A DNA stretch of 64,000 nucleotides, taken from NCBI GenBank assembly GCA_963841695.1, contig CAWJDQ010000007.1:310001-374000 (forward strand), read 5' to 3'. Made by a program: the position numbers and the translations under genes. The notes beneath the pieces are model-generated. The model made no database searches, was not told the DNA's origin, and worked only from the letters and a program-made list of their open reading frames with translations. Below are positions 15,989 through 24,491 of this stretch, piece by piece (position 1 is the stretch's first letter; each line of letters opens with the position of its first letter). Source of the stretch: RYN-230 sp963841695 (lineage in GTDB: Bacteria > Actinomycetota > Actinomycetes > Streptosporangiales > Streptosporangiaceae).

Positions 15989-16841
15989 GGCGGACGATCT
16001 CCTCTCGCAGCCGGTCCTTGATCTTGATGGCGAGTCCCACGGTCTGCGCGGAATCCATCCCGCGCGGGCGCTCGAAGTCCACCCCGAATTCACCGATCAC
16101 CCGGCCGGGCCGGCTGCTCAGCAGCACCACCCGGTCGCCGAGCCGGACCGCCTCGCGCACCTCGTGGGTGACGAACAGGATGCTGAGCTGGCGCCGCCGC
16201 CAGATGCCCTCCAGGACCTCATGCAGCAGGTCCCGGGTCATCGCGTCGAGCGCCCCGAACGGCTCGTCCATCAGCAGCACGTCCGCGTCCTGGGCCAGGG
16301 CCCGGGCCAGCGCGACCCGCTGGCGCATCCCGCCGGACAGCTCGTGCGGCCGCTTGCCGCCGAACGAGCTCAGCTGCACCAGGTCGAGCAGCTCGGCCAC
16401 CCGCTCCTGGCGTTCCGCCCGCGGCACCCCGGCGGCGCGCAGCGGCATCTCCACGTTCTTCGCCGCGGTCAGCCAGGGGAACAGCGCCGACTCCTGGAAC
16501 ATCAGCGACACCCGGCGCCCGCCGGTGTCCACCTCGCCCGCCGACGGCATGTCCAGGCCCGCGACCAGGGACAGCAGGGTGCTCTTGCCGCACCCGGAGG
16601 CCCCGATCAGGCAGACGAACTCACCCGGGGCGACCGACAGCGACACCCGGTCCAGCGCCACCAGCGCCGTGTCGCCCCGGCCGAAGGTCTTGGACACCTC
16701 GCTGATCCGGACGGCCGCTCCGGCCCTGGTCTCGTCCAGCTGGGGGTCAGTGGTCATGGGGGCTCCGGTCACGGCCTCGGAACGGGCTGGCGCCCCCGGG
16801 ATGGTTCCCGGGGGCGTAGCACCTCGTGAATCAATGCTCAT
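15978..16841 (-). CDS. ABC importer ATPase, sulfonate/nitrate type
   Basis: 287 residues. Walker A GASGCGKST, Q-loop FQESALFPWLTAAKNVEMPL, signature LSGGMRQRVALARALAQ, Walker B VLLMDEPFGALD, and H-loop VTHEVREAV are all intact. This is the SsuB/TauB type. The ATG at 16841 overlaps the stop of the binding-protein gene (ATGA), which supports this start; a later ATG at 16757 lies closer to the conserved core. The N-terminal 45 residues before the nucleotide-binding domain are low complexity. Confidence 0.87.
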   Translation of the reverse strand: MSIDSRGATPPGTIPGAPARSEAVTGAPMTTDPQLDETRAGAAVRISEVSKTFGRGDTALVALDRVSLSVAPGEFVCLIGASGCGKSTLLSLVAGLDMPSAGEVDTGGRRVSLMFQESALFPWLTAAKNVEMPLRAAGVPRAERQERVAELLDLVQLSSFGGKRPHELSGGMRQRVALARALAQDADVLLMDEPFGALDAMTRDLLHEVLEGIWRRRQLSILFVTHEVREAVRLGDRVVLLSSRPGRVIGEFGVDFERPRGMDSAQTVGLAIKIKDRLREEIVRHGH

Positions 16842-17896
16842 GGGCTCACCTGTGGTTGTCCGTCGGCTTTGAGCAGGGCGTTGAGCGGGCCTAGGTCGTA
16901 GATGCCGCTCAGGTTGACCGGCTTGAGCAGCCCCACCGCCTCGGCGTGCTTGGCGTCGGTGGCCAGCGAGGATGCGATCGGGTCGTTGGTGAAGGTGATC
17001 TGCTTGAACGACGCCGCCAGGGCGGAGGACTTCAGGCCCTTGCCGAGCAGCGTGGTCAGCTCGTCGTTGGCGGCCGTCTCGGCGGCGGAGGTGTTCTTGT
17101 TGATGTAGCTGATCGACGCAATGTTGGCCTTGAGCAGGTCGCTGACCACGCTGGCGTGTGCGGCCAGGAAGGACTGGGAGACCACGATGTTGGTGGTCAC
17201 GAACTTGCCGCCGGGCCACAGGCTGGCCTCGTTGACCAGCTCCTTGCCGCCGTCCGCGACCATCTCCGCGTCGTAGGGAGCCGGTTCCCAGCCGCCCGCG
17301 ATCTGGCCGGACTTGAATTCCAGCACGGCGTCCGAGTTGGGGGAGATCGGCGTGACGGAAACGTCCCCGCCGCCGGTCGTCGTCGTGGTCAGGCCGTGCG
17401 TCTTGAGGTAGTAGCGCAGCGCCACGTCCTGCGTGTTGCCCAGCGAGGGGGTGGCCAGCTTCTGGCCCTTGAGCTGGCTGACGCTGCTGATGCTCGGCTT
17501 GACCACCAGGGCCGCGCCGCCGGACGCCGCCCCGGAGATGATCTTGATGGCCTTGCCGCCGGACTTCTGCCAGGCGTTGATGGCCGGGTTGGGCCCGACG
17601 TAGGCCGCGTCCAGCTGGCCGGCCAGCAGCGCAGTGGTCTCCTGGGTGCCGGAGCTGAAGACCGAGGTCTTGAGGGTCACCCCGCTGCCCAGGTCCTTGG
17701 TGAAGAAGCCCTTGTTCAGGGCAACCAGGGCCGGAGCGTGCGTGATGTTGGCCAGGAAGCCCAGCCGCAGCGTGACGTGGCTGCTGCTGCCGCTACTGCT
17801 GCTCCCGGAGGCCGATGAGGGTGAGGACGACCCGCACCCGGCTGCCAGGGCCGTGATGGCTGCTGCCGCTCCTGCCGCAAGCACCGCTCGTCTCAT
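16838..17896 (-). CDS. ABC importer substrate-binding lipoprotein, SsuA/NrtA-like
   Basis: 352 residues. The signal peptide ends in a lipobox (ALAAGCGSS, Cys about 21) and is followed by a Ser/Gly linker. RLGFLANITHAPALVALNKG matches the start of the mature fold of the SsuA/ThiY/NrtA group, and GQLDAAYVGPNPAINAW follows. It binds the ligand outside the cell and delivers it to the permease. First gene of the operon, with ATGA coupling to the ATPase gene. Confidence 0.87.
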   Translation of the reverse strand: MRRAVLAAGAAAAITALAAGCGSSSPSSASGSSSSGSSSHVTLRLGFLANITHAPALVALNKGFFTKDLGSGVTLKTSVFSSGTQETTALLAGQLDAAYVGPNPAINAWQKSGGKAIKIISGAASGGAALVVKPSISSVSQLKGQKLATPSLGNTQDVALRYYLKTHGLTTTTTGGGDVSVTPISPNSDAVLEFKSGQIAGGWEPAPYDAEMVADGGKELVNEASLWPGGKFVTTNIVVSQSFLAAHASVVSDLLKANIASISYINKNTSAAETAANDELTTLLGKGLKSSALAASFKQITFTNDPIASSLATDAKHAEAVGLLKPVNLSGIYDLGPLNALLKADGQPQVSP

Positions 17897-17908
17897 CTAA
17901 GGACCACC

Positions 17909-17934
17909 TTGTCGATCAGGTTAGTATGTCGATC
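17909..17934. promoter_or_regulatory. Direct repeat in the importer promoter region
   Basis: TGTCGATC occurs at 17910-17917 and 17927-17934, 17 bp apart, just upstream of the binding-protein gene. Possible regulator sites; nothing in the window identifies the regulator. Confidence 0.25.
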
Positions 17935-18074
17935 TGTTTGATAGGCAAAGGCGATTAAACCATACCCACCACCACGGGGCGCAAATCCGCTCCGGGATGC
18001 CGCCGGCGGGTCCGGCGGGCAGTGCCGCAGGATGTTGCGTGAGCCCGTATTTCTATACGTAAAGCGACGGTAAT

Positions 18075-18094
18075 GTAACCTTCCGTTAACCCAG
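18075..18094 (+). promoter_or_regulatory. Possible PHO box before the MFS transporter
   Basis: GTAACCTTCC and GTTAACCCAG are adjacent 10-base direct repeats that loosely resemble the GTTCACC-type repeats bound by PhoP in streptomycetes. They lie 64 bp before the GTG start of a phosphate-symporter-like gene. A second dyad, CGTATTTCTATACG, is at 18046-18059. Confidence 0.3.
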
Positions 18095-18157
18095 GCACCA
18101 CGTCCTGTACTCGTGTGCGTTACTCCCCGATTACGATCGGCTGCCTAATCTCGCGGG

Positions 18158-19612
18158 GTGAGCGAACTCGCGGCGCCGTCTTCTGGACCAGGTCTGCTCG
18201 ACTCGCTGGACGACTCGAAGATCAGCCGGTTCCAGATCAAGATCATGTTCGTCTCGGGCATGGGTTTCTTCACCGATGCCTACGACCTGTTCGTCATCGG
18301 CATCGTCGTCTACCTGCTCAAGAGCCAGTGGCACCTGGACACCAGCCAGGTCTCATTGCTGAACTCGATCACCCTGGCCGCGTCCGCGGTCGGCGCCCTG
18401 GTCTTCGGGCGGGTGGCCGACATCCTCGGCCGGAAGCGGATCTACGGCTACGAGGTGCTGATCCTGGCCATCGGGGCCATCGCGTCGGCGTTCTCGCCGA
18501 ACTACACGTTCCTGCTCATCTCCCGGGCCGTCCTCGGCATCGGCATCGGCGGTGACTATCCCGTCTCCGCGACGATCATGAGCGAGTACGCGGGCAAGAA
18601 CACCCGCGGGCGGATGGTCGGCGCCGTGTTCGCGAACCAGGCGGCGGGCCTCATCGTCGGCCCGCTGATCGCCTCGATCTTCCTGGCCTCCGGGATGTCC
18701 GACAACCTCACCTGGCGGCTGCTCCTCGGCCTGGGCGCCATCCCGGGCCTGGCCGTCTTCTACCTCCGCCGCCAGATCCATGAGACGCCGCGGTTCGCGA
18801 TGGCCGGCGGGGCCACCGAGGAGGCCGAGGCCGCGGTCGCCGCGGCGACCGGCAAGACGGCCAGCGGCGCACCGGCGCCCGCCGTCTCGACCGCCGTGGA
18901 ATCGAAGGCGAGGATCCCGCAGAGCGCCCTGGGCGGGTTCCTGATCCTGGCCCGCAGCCGCCGCATGCTGCTGTGGCTGATCGGCGCCGCGGCCTGCTGG
19001 ATGCTGCTCGACTTCTGCTACTACGGCAACACCATCTCCACCCCGGAGATCCTGGCCCTGCTGAACCCGAAGGCGTCGGAGCTGCACAACATCCTGGTCC
19101 AGCTGCTGATCTTCGTGGTGTTCGCGGTGCCCGGCTACGTGGTGGCGATCCTGTTCCTGGACAAGACCGGGCGCAAGACCATCCAGACGCTCGGCTTCGG
19201 GATGATGGCGGTGATGTTCCTGCTGCTGGGCCTGATCCCCAGCGCCACGACCGTGGCCGCCACGTTCATCATCCTGTACGGGATCAGCTACTTCTTCACC
19301 GAGTTCGGGCCGAACACGACCACGTTCATCTACCCGTCGGAGATCTTCCCGGTCGAGGTGCGGACCACGGCGAGCGGGATCGCCGCCGGGGCGGGCAAGA
19401 TGGGGGCGTTCGCCGGCGCTTACCTGTTCCCGGACATGCTGGCCGCCTCGATGGGGCTGCGCGGGGCCGAGGTGGTCGCCGGGGTGGTGGCGGCCGTGGG
19501 CATGCTGCTGACGATATTCCTGCTGCCCGAGCCCAAGGGCAAGAGCCTGGAGCAGCTCAGCGACGAAGCGTACGCCCCGCCCATGGTGCGAGCGCAGGAG
19601 GCCACCGCATGA
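18158..19612 (+). CDS. MFS transporter, phosphate:H+ symporter (PHS) type
   Basis: 484 residues with 12 predicted hydrophobic segments and a central cytoplasmic loop (about 215-265). The N-terminal signature GMGFFTDAYDLFVIGIV, the loop GRVADILGRKRIYG and GIGIGGDYPVSATIMSEYA are hallmarks of the PHS family (fungal Pho84-like). The late motif TFIYPSEIFPVEVRTTASG also fits. Start GTG at 18158. It is coupled to the following UspA gene by a 4-bp overlap. Phosphate is the likely substrate, although other organic anions are carried by relatives. Confidence 0.8.
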   Translation: MSELAAPSSGPGLLDSLDDSKISRFQIKIMFVSGMGFFTDAYDLFVIGIVVYLLKSQWHLDTSQVSLLNSITLAASAVGALVFGRVADILGRKRIYGYEVLILAIGAIASAFSPNYTFLLISRAVLGIGIGGDYPVSATIMSEYAGKNTRGRMVGAVFANQAAGLIVGPLIASIFLASGMSDNLTWRLLLGLGAIPGLAVFYLRRQIHETPRFAMAGGATEEAEAAVAAATGKTASGAPAPAVSTAVESKARIPQSALGGFLILARSRRMLLWLIGAAACWMLLDFCYYGNTISTPEILALLNPKASELHNILVQLLIFVVFAVPGYVVAILFLDKTGRKTIQTLGFGMMAVMFLLLGLIPSATTVAATFIILYGISYFFTEFGPNTTTFIYPSEIFPVEVRTTASGIAAGAGKMGAFAGAYLFPDMLAASMGLRGAEVVAGVVAAVGMLLTIFLLPEPKGKSLEQLSDEAYAPPMVRAQEATA

Positions 19613-20034
19613 CCTACCGCATCGTGGTCGGGGTAGACGGCTCGCCGCACAGCGAGGCCGCCCTCCGCTGGGCTCTCGACCTCGCCGAGGTGCGCCAGGG
19701 CGAGCTGACCGCCGTGTTGTCCTGGCAGGTCCCGTTCGTCTCGATCCCGATGGCCTTCGACCGGGACAAGCTGGAGCAGGAGTACAAGCAGTACCTGGTT
19801 GACGTGGTCAGCGCGGTGGTGCCCACTCCCCCGGTGCCGCTGCACAACCTCGTGGCCGAGGGTGACCCCGCGGAGGCCCTGCTCATCGCCTCCGAGCAGG
19901 CCGACCTGCTGGTGCTCGGCACCCGGGGACGGTCGACCTTCGCGGGCATGGTGCTCGGCGCGGTCAGCCAGCGCTGCGCCGCCGCCGCCACCTGCCCGGT
20001 GGTCCTGGTCAAGGCCCTCGGACAGGTGACCTGA
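19609..20034 (+). CDS. Universal stress protein (UspA family)
   Basis: 141 residues. It opens with YRIVVGVDGSPHSEAALRWA and ends with GTRGRSTFAGMVLGAVSQ, the G-2x-G-9x-G-S/T ATP-binding motif, so it is an ATP-binding type Usp. The ATG at 19609 overlaps the stop of the MFS gene (ATGA), so the two are made together. Usp proteins fused or coupled to transporters are thought to modulate transport; that role here is an inference. Confidence 0.85.
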   Translation: MTYRIVVGVDGSPHSEAALRWALDLAEVRQGELTAVLSWQVPFVSIPMAFDRDKLEQEYKQYLVDVVSAVVPTPPVPLHNLVAEGDPAEALLIASEQADLLVLGTRGRSTFAGMVLGAVSQRCAAAATCPVVLVKALGQVT

Positions 20035-20051
20035 CCGCTCTCCTGCTGGGT

Positions 20052-20480
20052 TTACCCGCCTTGATCGCCGGAGTCCTGCGGGTTGATGCCCACCGCCGCC
20101 GGGAACTTCGCCAGGCACTTGGCCAGGTCGGCCTGGTTGGCGTCGCTGGCCTTGGTGGTGTCGAACCGCACCGAGTTGACGATGTCGAGGGCCGGGAGGT
20201 TGCGCGGGATCGGGTCGGCCTTGACGTTCGGCACGTGTGAGCATGCGGCCCGGATACGCAGCACCTGGGCCACCGAGGTACCAGACTTGAAGCTCACGTC
20301 CACCCACTGCTGGCCCAGCGCAGCGTCCATCTTCGCGCACCCGCCCAGCGCCAGCAGGGCCAGTCCCGCCGCGGCTGACACGCGGGCCAGCTTCAGCGCC
20401 GCCGGCGGACGCCGCCGGGTGCGGGGTCGCCCGGCCTGGCGATCTCGCCGGCGGTGCGGCACGGGTGGAGACGGGAGCAC
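20052..20480 (-). CDS. Small secreted lipoprotein, unknown
   Basis: 142 residues. An Arg-rich start is followed by a hydrophobic stretch and the lipobox LALGGCAKM (Cys about 48). The mature part has two further cysteines (AACSHV and LAKCLAKFP) that could form a disulfide. No recognised domain. The long basic N-terminus makes the exact start uncertain. Convergent with the UspA gene. Confidence 0.55.
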   Translation of the reverse strand: MLPSPPVPHRRRDRQAGRPRTRRRPPAALKLARVSAAAGLALLALGGCAKMDAALGQQWVDVSFKSGTSVAQVLRIRAACSHVPNVKADPIPRNLPALDIVNSVRFDTTKASDANQADLAKCLAKFPAAVGINPQDSGDQGG

Positions 20481-20688
20481 GGGTTGAGCTTACGGCCTGC
20501 CGGCGGGTAGTTATTGTTGCCCCCTACCGCGCGGCGGGCCCTGATGAGCCTGGCCTACGATCGGTCACGGCCAGCAGAGGCCAGGGGGATCCGGGTACGG
20601 TACGGGCAGGAGGAACCATGCGCGGGTGGCTCGCCACTCCCGCCGCTCGTCGCGCCGCCGGGAATGCGGCTCCTACCTGGAGGTACCG

Positions 20689-22763
20689 ATGCCAGGCCTG
20701 ATCGAGGATTATGCGCTGATCGGCGACATGCGGTCGGCGGCCCTGATCAGCCGGGACGGCTCGGTGGACTGGCTGTGCGTGCCCCGCTTCGACTCCGCCG
20801 CCTGCTTCGCCGCGCTGCTCGGCGACGACCGGCACGGGCACTGGAGCATCGCCCCGGCCGCCGCGGCCGAGGCCGTTGACCACATGGACGACTCACCCGC
20901 CCGCCGCAAAGGCCAGCCCCGCAAAGGCCAGCCCCGCAAAGGCCAGCCCCGCAAAGGCCAGCCCCGCAAAGGCCAGCACCGCGCAGGCCAGCACCGCGCA
21001 GCCGGGCACGGGGCAGGCCAGCGCGGCGCTGGCCGGCGGCAGCGGCCCCGCGGTCCGGCCGGGCGCCGTGCAGACCGTAGCCGAGGGCGTCACGGTAACC
21101 CGGCGTTACCGGGGCGAGACCCTGATCCTGGAGACGGACTGGCACACCCCCACGGGCGAGGTGCGGGTCACCGACTTCATGCCGCCCCGGAACGGCCAGC
21201 CCCCCGCCGTGGTGCGCATCGTCGAGGGCCTGTCCGGGTCGGTGGACGTGTCCTGCGTGTTCCGCATCCGCTTCGGCTACGGCCAGGTGGTCCCCTGGAT
21301 GAGGCGCGTGGAGGGCTGCCTGCTGGGCATCGCCGGCCCGGACGCGCTCTGGCTGGCCACGCCGATCCCGCTGACCCCCCGGGGCATGGCGCACGAGGCC
21401 ACCTTCACCGTCATGGCCGGCGAGCGGGTGCCGTTCGTGCTGAGCTGGGTGCCCTCGCATGAGCCGGGCCCGGACCGCCTGGACGCGCTGCGGGCCGAGG
21501 CGGAGACCCAGAAGTTCTGGGATGACTGGGTATCCCGCTGCACCTACCAGGGGACGTACCGCGAGGCGGTGGTCCGCTCCCTGATCACGCTGAAGGCGCT
21601 CACCTTCCAGCCCACCGGGGGGATCGTGGCCGCGGCCACCACCTCACTGCCCGAGGACCTGGGCGGGGTGCGGAACTGGGACTACCGCTACTGCTGGCTG
21701 CGGGACGCCACCATCACCCTGGAGGCCCTGCTGCGCACCGGGTACACCGACGAGGCGTTCGCCTGGCGGGCCTGGCTGGCCCGGGCCGTGGCGGGTGACC
21801 CCGGCGACGTGCAGATCATGTACGGGGTGGCCGGTGAGCGCCTGGCTGGACGAGTGGGAGGCGGACTGGCTGCCCGGCTACGAGAGGTCCGCGCCGGTGC
21901 GGATCGGCAACGCGGCGGTCAACCAGCGCCAGCTCGACGTGTACGGCGAGGTCATCGACGCGCTCTCGCTCGGCCGGGCCTCCGGCATCGCGATGGACCG
22001 GCATGCCTGGTCACTGCAGCGTGCCCTGCTGTCCTTCCTGGAGAAGAACTGGGACCAGCCGGACGAGGGCATCTGGGAGGTCCGCGGCCCGCGGCGGCAC
22101 TTCGTGTACTCCAAGGTGATGGCCTGGGTGGCCTTCGACCGGGCGGTCCGCGCCGTCGAGGGCGGCATGACCGGCCCGGTGGAGAAGTGGCAGGCCCTCC
22201 GGGACCAGATCCACCGTGAGGTGTGCGAGAAGGGCTACGACGAGAAACGCGGCGCGTTCATGCAGTACTACGGCTCCTCCCAGCTGGACGCGGCCGTCCT
22301 GCTGATCCCGGAGGTGGGCTTCCTGCCGCCGGATGATCCGCGGGTGGTGTTGACGGTCCGGGCCGTGCAGCGCGAGCTGATGACCGACGGGCTGGTGCGC
22401 CGGTACGAGCTGGCGGAGTCAAACCCGGGCCAGGTCAGTCCCGATGGGCTGCCCGGCAGCGAGGGCGCGTTCCTGGCCTGCAGCTTCTGGCTGGCCAACG
22501 CGCTGCACATGATCGGCCAGGACGAGGAGGCTGCCGCGCTGTTCGGGCGGCTGCTGAGCCTGCGCAACGACCTGGGGCTGCTCAGTGAGGAGTACGACCC
22601 CCGCTACGGGCGGCAGGTGGGCAACACGCCGCAGGCCTTCAGCCACGTGCCGCTGATCCAGGCCGCGCTGAACCTGGACCAGCACGCTGGCGCGCACTGC
22701 CGGACGCCGGACGCGGACGCGCCCGCGAGCAGGCCGCCCGCCCGGCGGCACGGCAAACGGTGA
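20689..22763 (+). pseudogene. GH15 glucoamylase/trehalase-like gene in three frames
   Basis: The start MPGLIEDYALIGDMRSAALI (ATG 20689, GGAGGT 5 bases upstream) is the typical beginning of GH15-type trehalases. The body continues in a second frame (RRYRGETLILETDWHTPTG, RNWDYRYCWLRDATITLEAL) and the C-terminal half in a third (WLDEWEADWLPGYERSAPVR, GSEGAFLACSFWLANALHMI). One shift lies around 20850-20905, next to a 15-bp tandem repeat; the second at about 21841, where one extra C (GAGCGCCTGG) explains it. Corrected, the product would be about 690 residues and would hydrolyse an alpha-glucoside such as trehalose. It could be functional if the shifts are assembly errors. Confidence 0.75.
20906..20995 (+). 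repeat. 15-bp tandem repeat inside the GH15 gene
   Basis: Six copies of GCAAAGGCCAGCCCC (the last two diverged) encode a KASPA-type linker in the frame used downstream. It sits in an insertion between the N-terminal segment and the sugar-binding domain. The period is a multiple of three, so copy-number change alone does not explain the frameshift nearby. Confidence 0.85.
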
Positions 22764-23734
22764 CCGCGGCGCCCCGCTCCGCCGCCGATCCCGGCGGCGA
22801 CCAGGATCCGGGCGACGTGTCCCCCGGCCCGGCCCCGCCCGGGCCGCGCCCGCACATCCTGGTCGTCAACGGGCGGAAGGTCCGTCAGCCGGTGTTCATC
22901 ATCGGCGCCCCGTGCTCCGGCATTGACCTGCTGGCCCGGGCGCTGAAGCGGTCCGCGGGCTTCCATTTCACGCTGGGCCAGCGCTGGGTCATCCCGGTGG
23001 TGCAGGCCTTCGCCCGGCGGCCGTCGATCTCCCGGGGCAAGCCCGAGGCCGCGGCGACCGTGCTGCGGGACGCGTTCGCCCAGGCCTGGCAGGTCACCGC
23101 GGACTGCTGCCTGGGCTGCACCCAGCAGTGCCGTGAGGCTGGCCGCCTCGACGGCGTCGGGCCCTGCGTGAGCCAGCAGGCGGTCATCCGCTACGGGGAC
23201 GCCAGTCCCGACCTGATGTACTGCGCCGAGGCGCTGCTCGACGCGTTCCCGGACGCGCGGATCCTGCAGATCATCCGGGACGGCCGGGATGCGGTGGCCG
23301 GGATGCTGGCCGACCCGGCCGTGCTGGCCTGGTTCCGGCCAGGCTTCGTGGACCTCGGCGCGGAGTTCCCGCACCCGCTGCTGGGGGTGGAGACCGATGC
23401 CGACCGGGCCGCGTGGCCGGGCCTGTCCATGACCGCGAAGTGCGCGATGCGCTGGCGCGGCACGGTGCGCCAGATGGCGCGGCTGCGCGGCCAGCTGTCC
23501 GCCGGGCAGCTGGTCACCTTCCGGTATGAGGACGTGGTCCGCCAGCCCGCCGACGCGGCCGCGGCCATCTCGGACTTCCTGTCCACCCCGGTGCACACGC
23601 TGGAGCCGGCCGCGCCGGGACACGCGGCCGCGGCCGACCCGGGCTCGTGGCGCCGCCTCCTGGTCCCGGCGCAGGCGGCCGAGATCGAGGCCATCGCCGG
23701 TGAGGAACTGCGCCGGGTGGGATACGGCACCTGA
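22760..23734 (+). CDS. Sulfotransferase-family protein
   Basis: 324 residues. FIIGAPCSGIDLLARAL (about 47-63) corresponds to the PAPS 5'-phosphosulfate loop, usually GxPRSGTT, here with Cys-Ser-Gly-Ile. RILQIIRDGRDAVAGML is the 3'-phosphate-binding segment, and FRYEDVVRQPADAAAAISDF the C-terminal family motif. An unusual Cys-rich patch (CCLGCTQQCREAG) lies near residue 115. The GTG start overlaps the GH15 stop (GTGA), so it is coupled to the upstream gene. Acceptor unknown; carbohydrate is a reasonable guess from the neighbour. Confidence 0.75.
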   Translation: MTAAPRSAADPGGDQDPGDVSPGPAPPGPRPHILVVNGRKVRQPVFIIGAPCSGIDLLARALKRSAGFHFTLGQRWVIPVVQAFARRPSISRGKPEAAATVLRDAFAQAWQVTADCCLGCTQQCREAGRLDGVGPCVSQQAVIRYGDASPDLMYCAEALLDAFPDARILQIIRDGRDAVAGMLADPAVLAWFRPGFVDLGAEFPHPLLGVETDADRAAWPGLSMTAKCAMRWRGTVRQMARLRGQLSAGQLVTFRYEDVVRQPADAAAAISDFLSTPVHTLEPAAPGHAAAADPGSWRRLLVPAQAAEIEAIAGEELRRVGYGT

Positions 23735-23753
23735 CCGGCAGGGGAGTCCCGGC

Positions 23754-24491
23754 GTGAATCTGGGCCTGCGGGAACGGGTCTATCTGGTGACCGGCGGCAG
23801 CCGCGGGCTGGGCTACGCCACGGCCGAGGCCCTGGTCGCTGAGGGAGCACGGGTGGTGGTGAGCGGCCGCGACGCCGCGGCCGCGGCGCGGGCCGCCGGG
23901 ACGCTCGGTCCCGGCCGGGCGGTAGGGGTGGCGGCCGACAACGCCGACCCCGCCACCCCGGGCCGGCTCATCGGCACGGCCCGGGCGGAGTTCGGCCGGC
24001 TGGACGGCGCGCTGATCAGCGTGGGCGGGCCGCCCGGCGGCACCGCCCTGGACACGCCCGACGAGGCCTGGCAGGCCGCGTTCGGCAGCGTCTTCCTCGG
24101 GGCGGTGCGGCTCAGCCGGGCGCTGGCGGCCGCCCTCACCGACGGCGGGTCGATCGCGTTCGTGCTGTCCTCGTCGGTCCGGGTGCCGATCGACGGCCTG
24201 GCCATTTCCAACGGGCTGCGGCCCGGCCTGGCCGGGTTCGCCAAGACCCTCGCCGACGAGCTGGGGCCGCGCGGGATCCGGGTGAACGGGCTGCTGCCCG
24301 GCTGGATCGCGACCGACCGGCTGCGCGAGCTCGGGCCAGCCCGGGATGCGGTGGCCGGCCGGGTCCCGCTGGGCCGCATCGGCGAGCCCGCCGAGTTCGG
24401 CCGGGCCGCCGCGTTCGTGCTGTCCCCCGCGGCCAGCTACCTGACCGGGACGATGCTCCCGGTCGATGGCGGCGCGCTCCGGGTCATCTGA
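23754..24491 (+). CDS. SDR-family oxidoreductase with atypical active site
   Basis: 245 residues. The NAD(P)-binding motif VTGGSRGLGYATAEAL is at about 13-28, and LPVDGGALRVI closes the fold as in FabG-like enzymes. The catalytic Ser region is present (VLSSSVRVPIDG), but the YxxxK pair is replaced: the segment reads LAISNGLRPGLAGFAK, so Ser-Asn stands where Tyr is expected. SDR subgroups with this N-x-L-R pattern exist and their chemistry is unclear. It starts at GTG 23754, 19 bp after the sulfotransferase gene. Confidence 0.8.
   Translation: MNLGLRERVYLVTGGSRGLGYATAEALVAEGARVVVSGRDAAAAARAAGTLGPGRAVGVAADNADPATPGRLIGTARAEFGRLDGALISVGGPPGGTALDTPDEAWQAAFGSVFLGAVRLSRALAAALTDGGSIAFVLSSSVRVPIDGLAISNGLRPGLAGFAKTLADELGPRGIRVNGLLPGWIATDRLRELGPARDAVAGRVPLGRIGEPAEFGRAAAFVLSPAASYLTGTMLPVDGGALRVI

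Noticed and set aside
20689..22763. Programmed ribosomal frameshifting in the GH15 gene
   Set aside because: Two shifts, no slippery heptamer or pseudoknot noticed at the junctions; error or decay is simpler.
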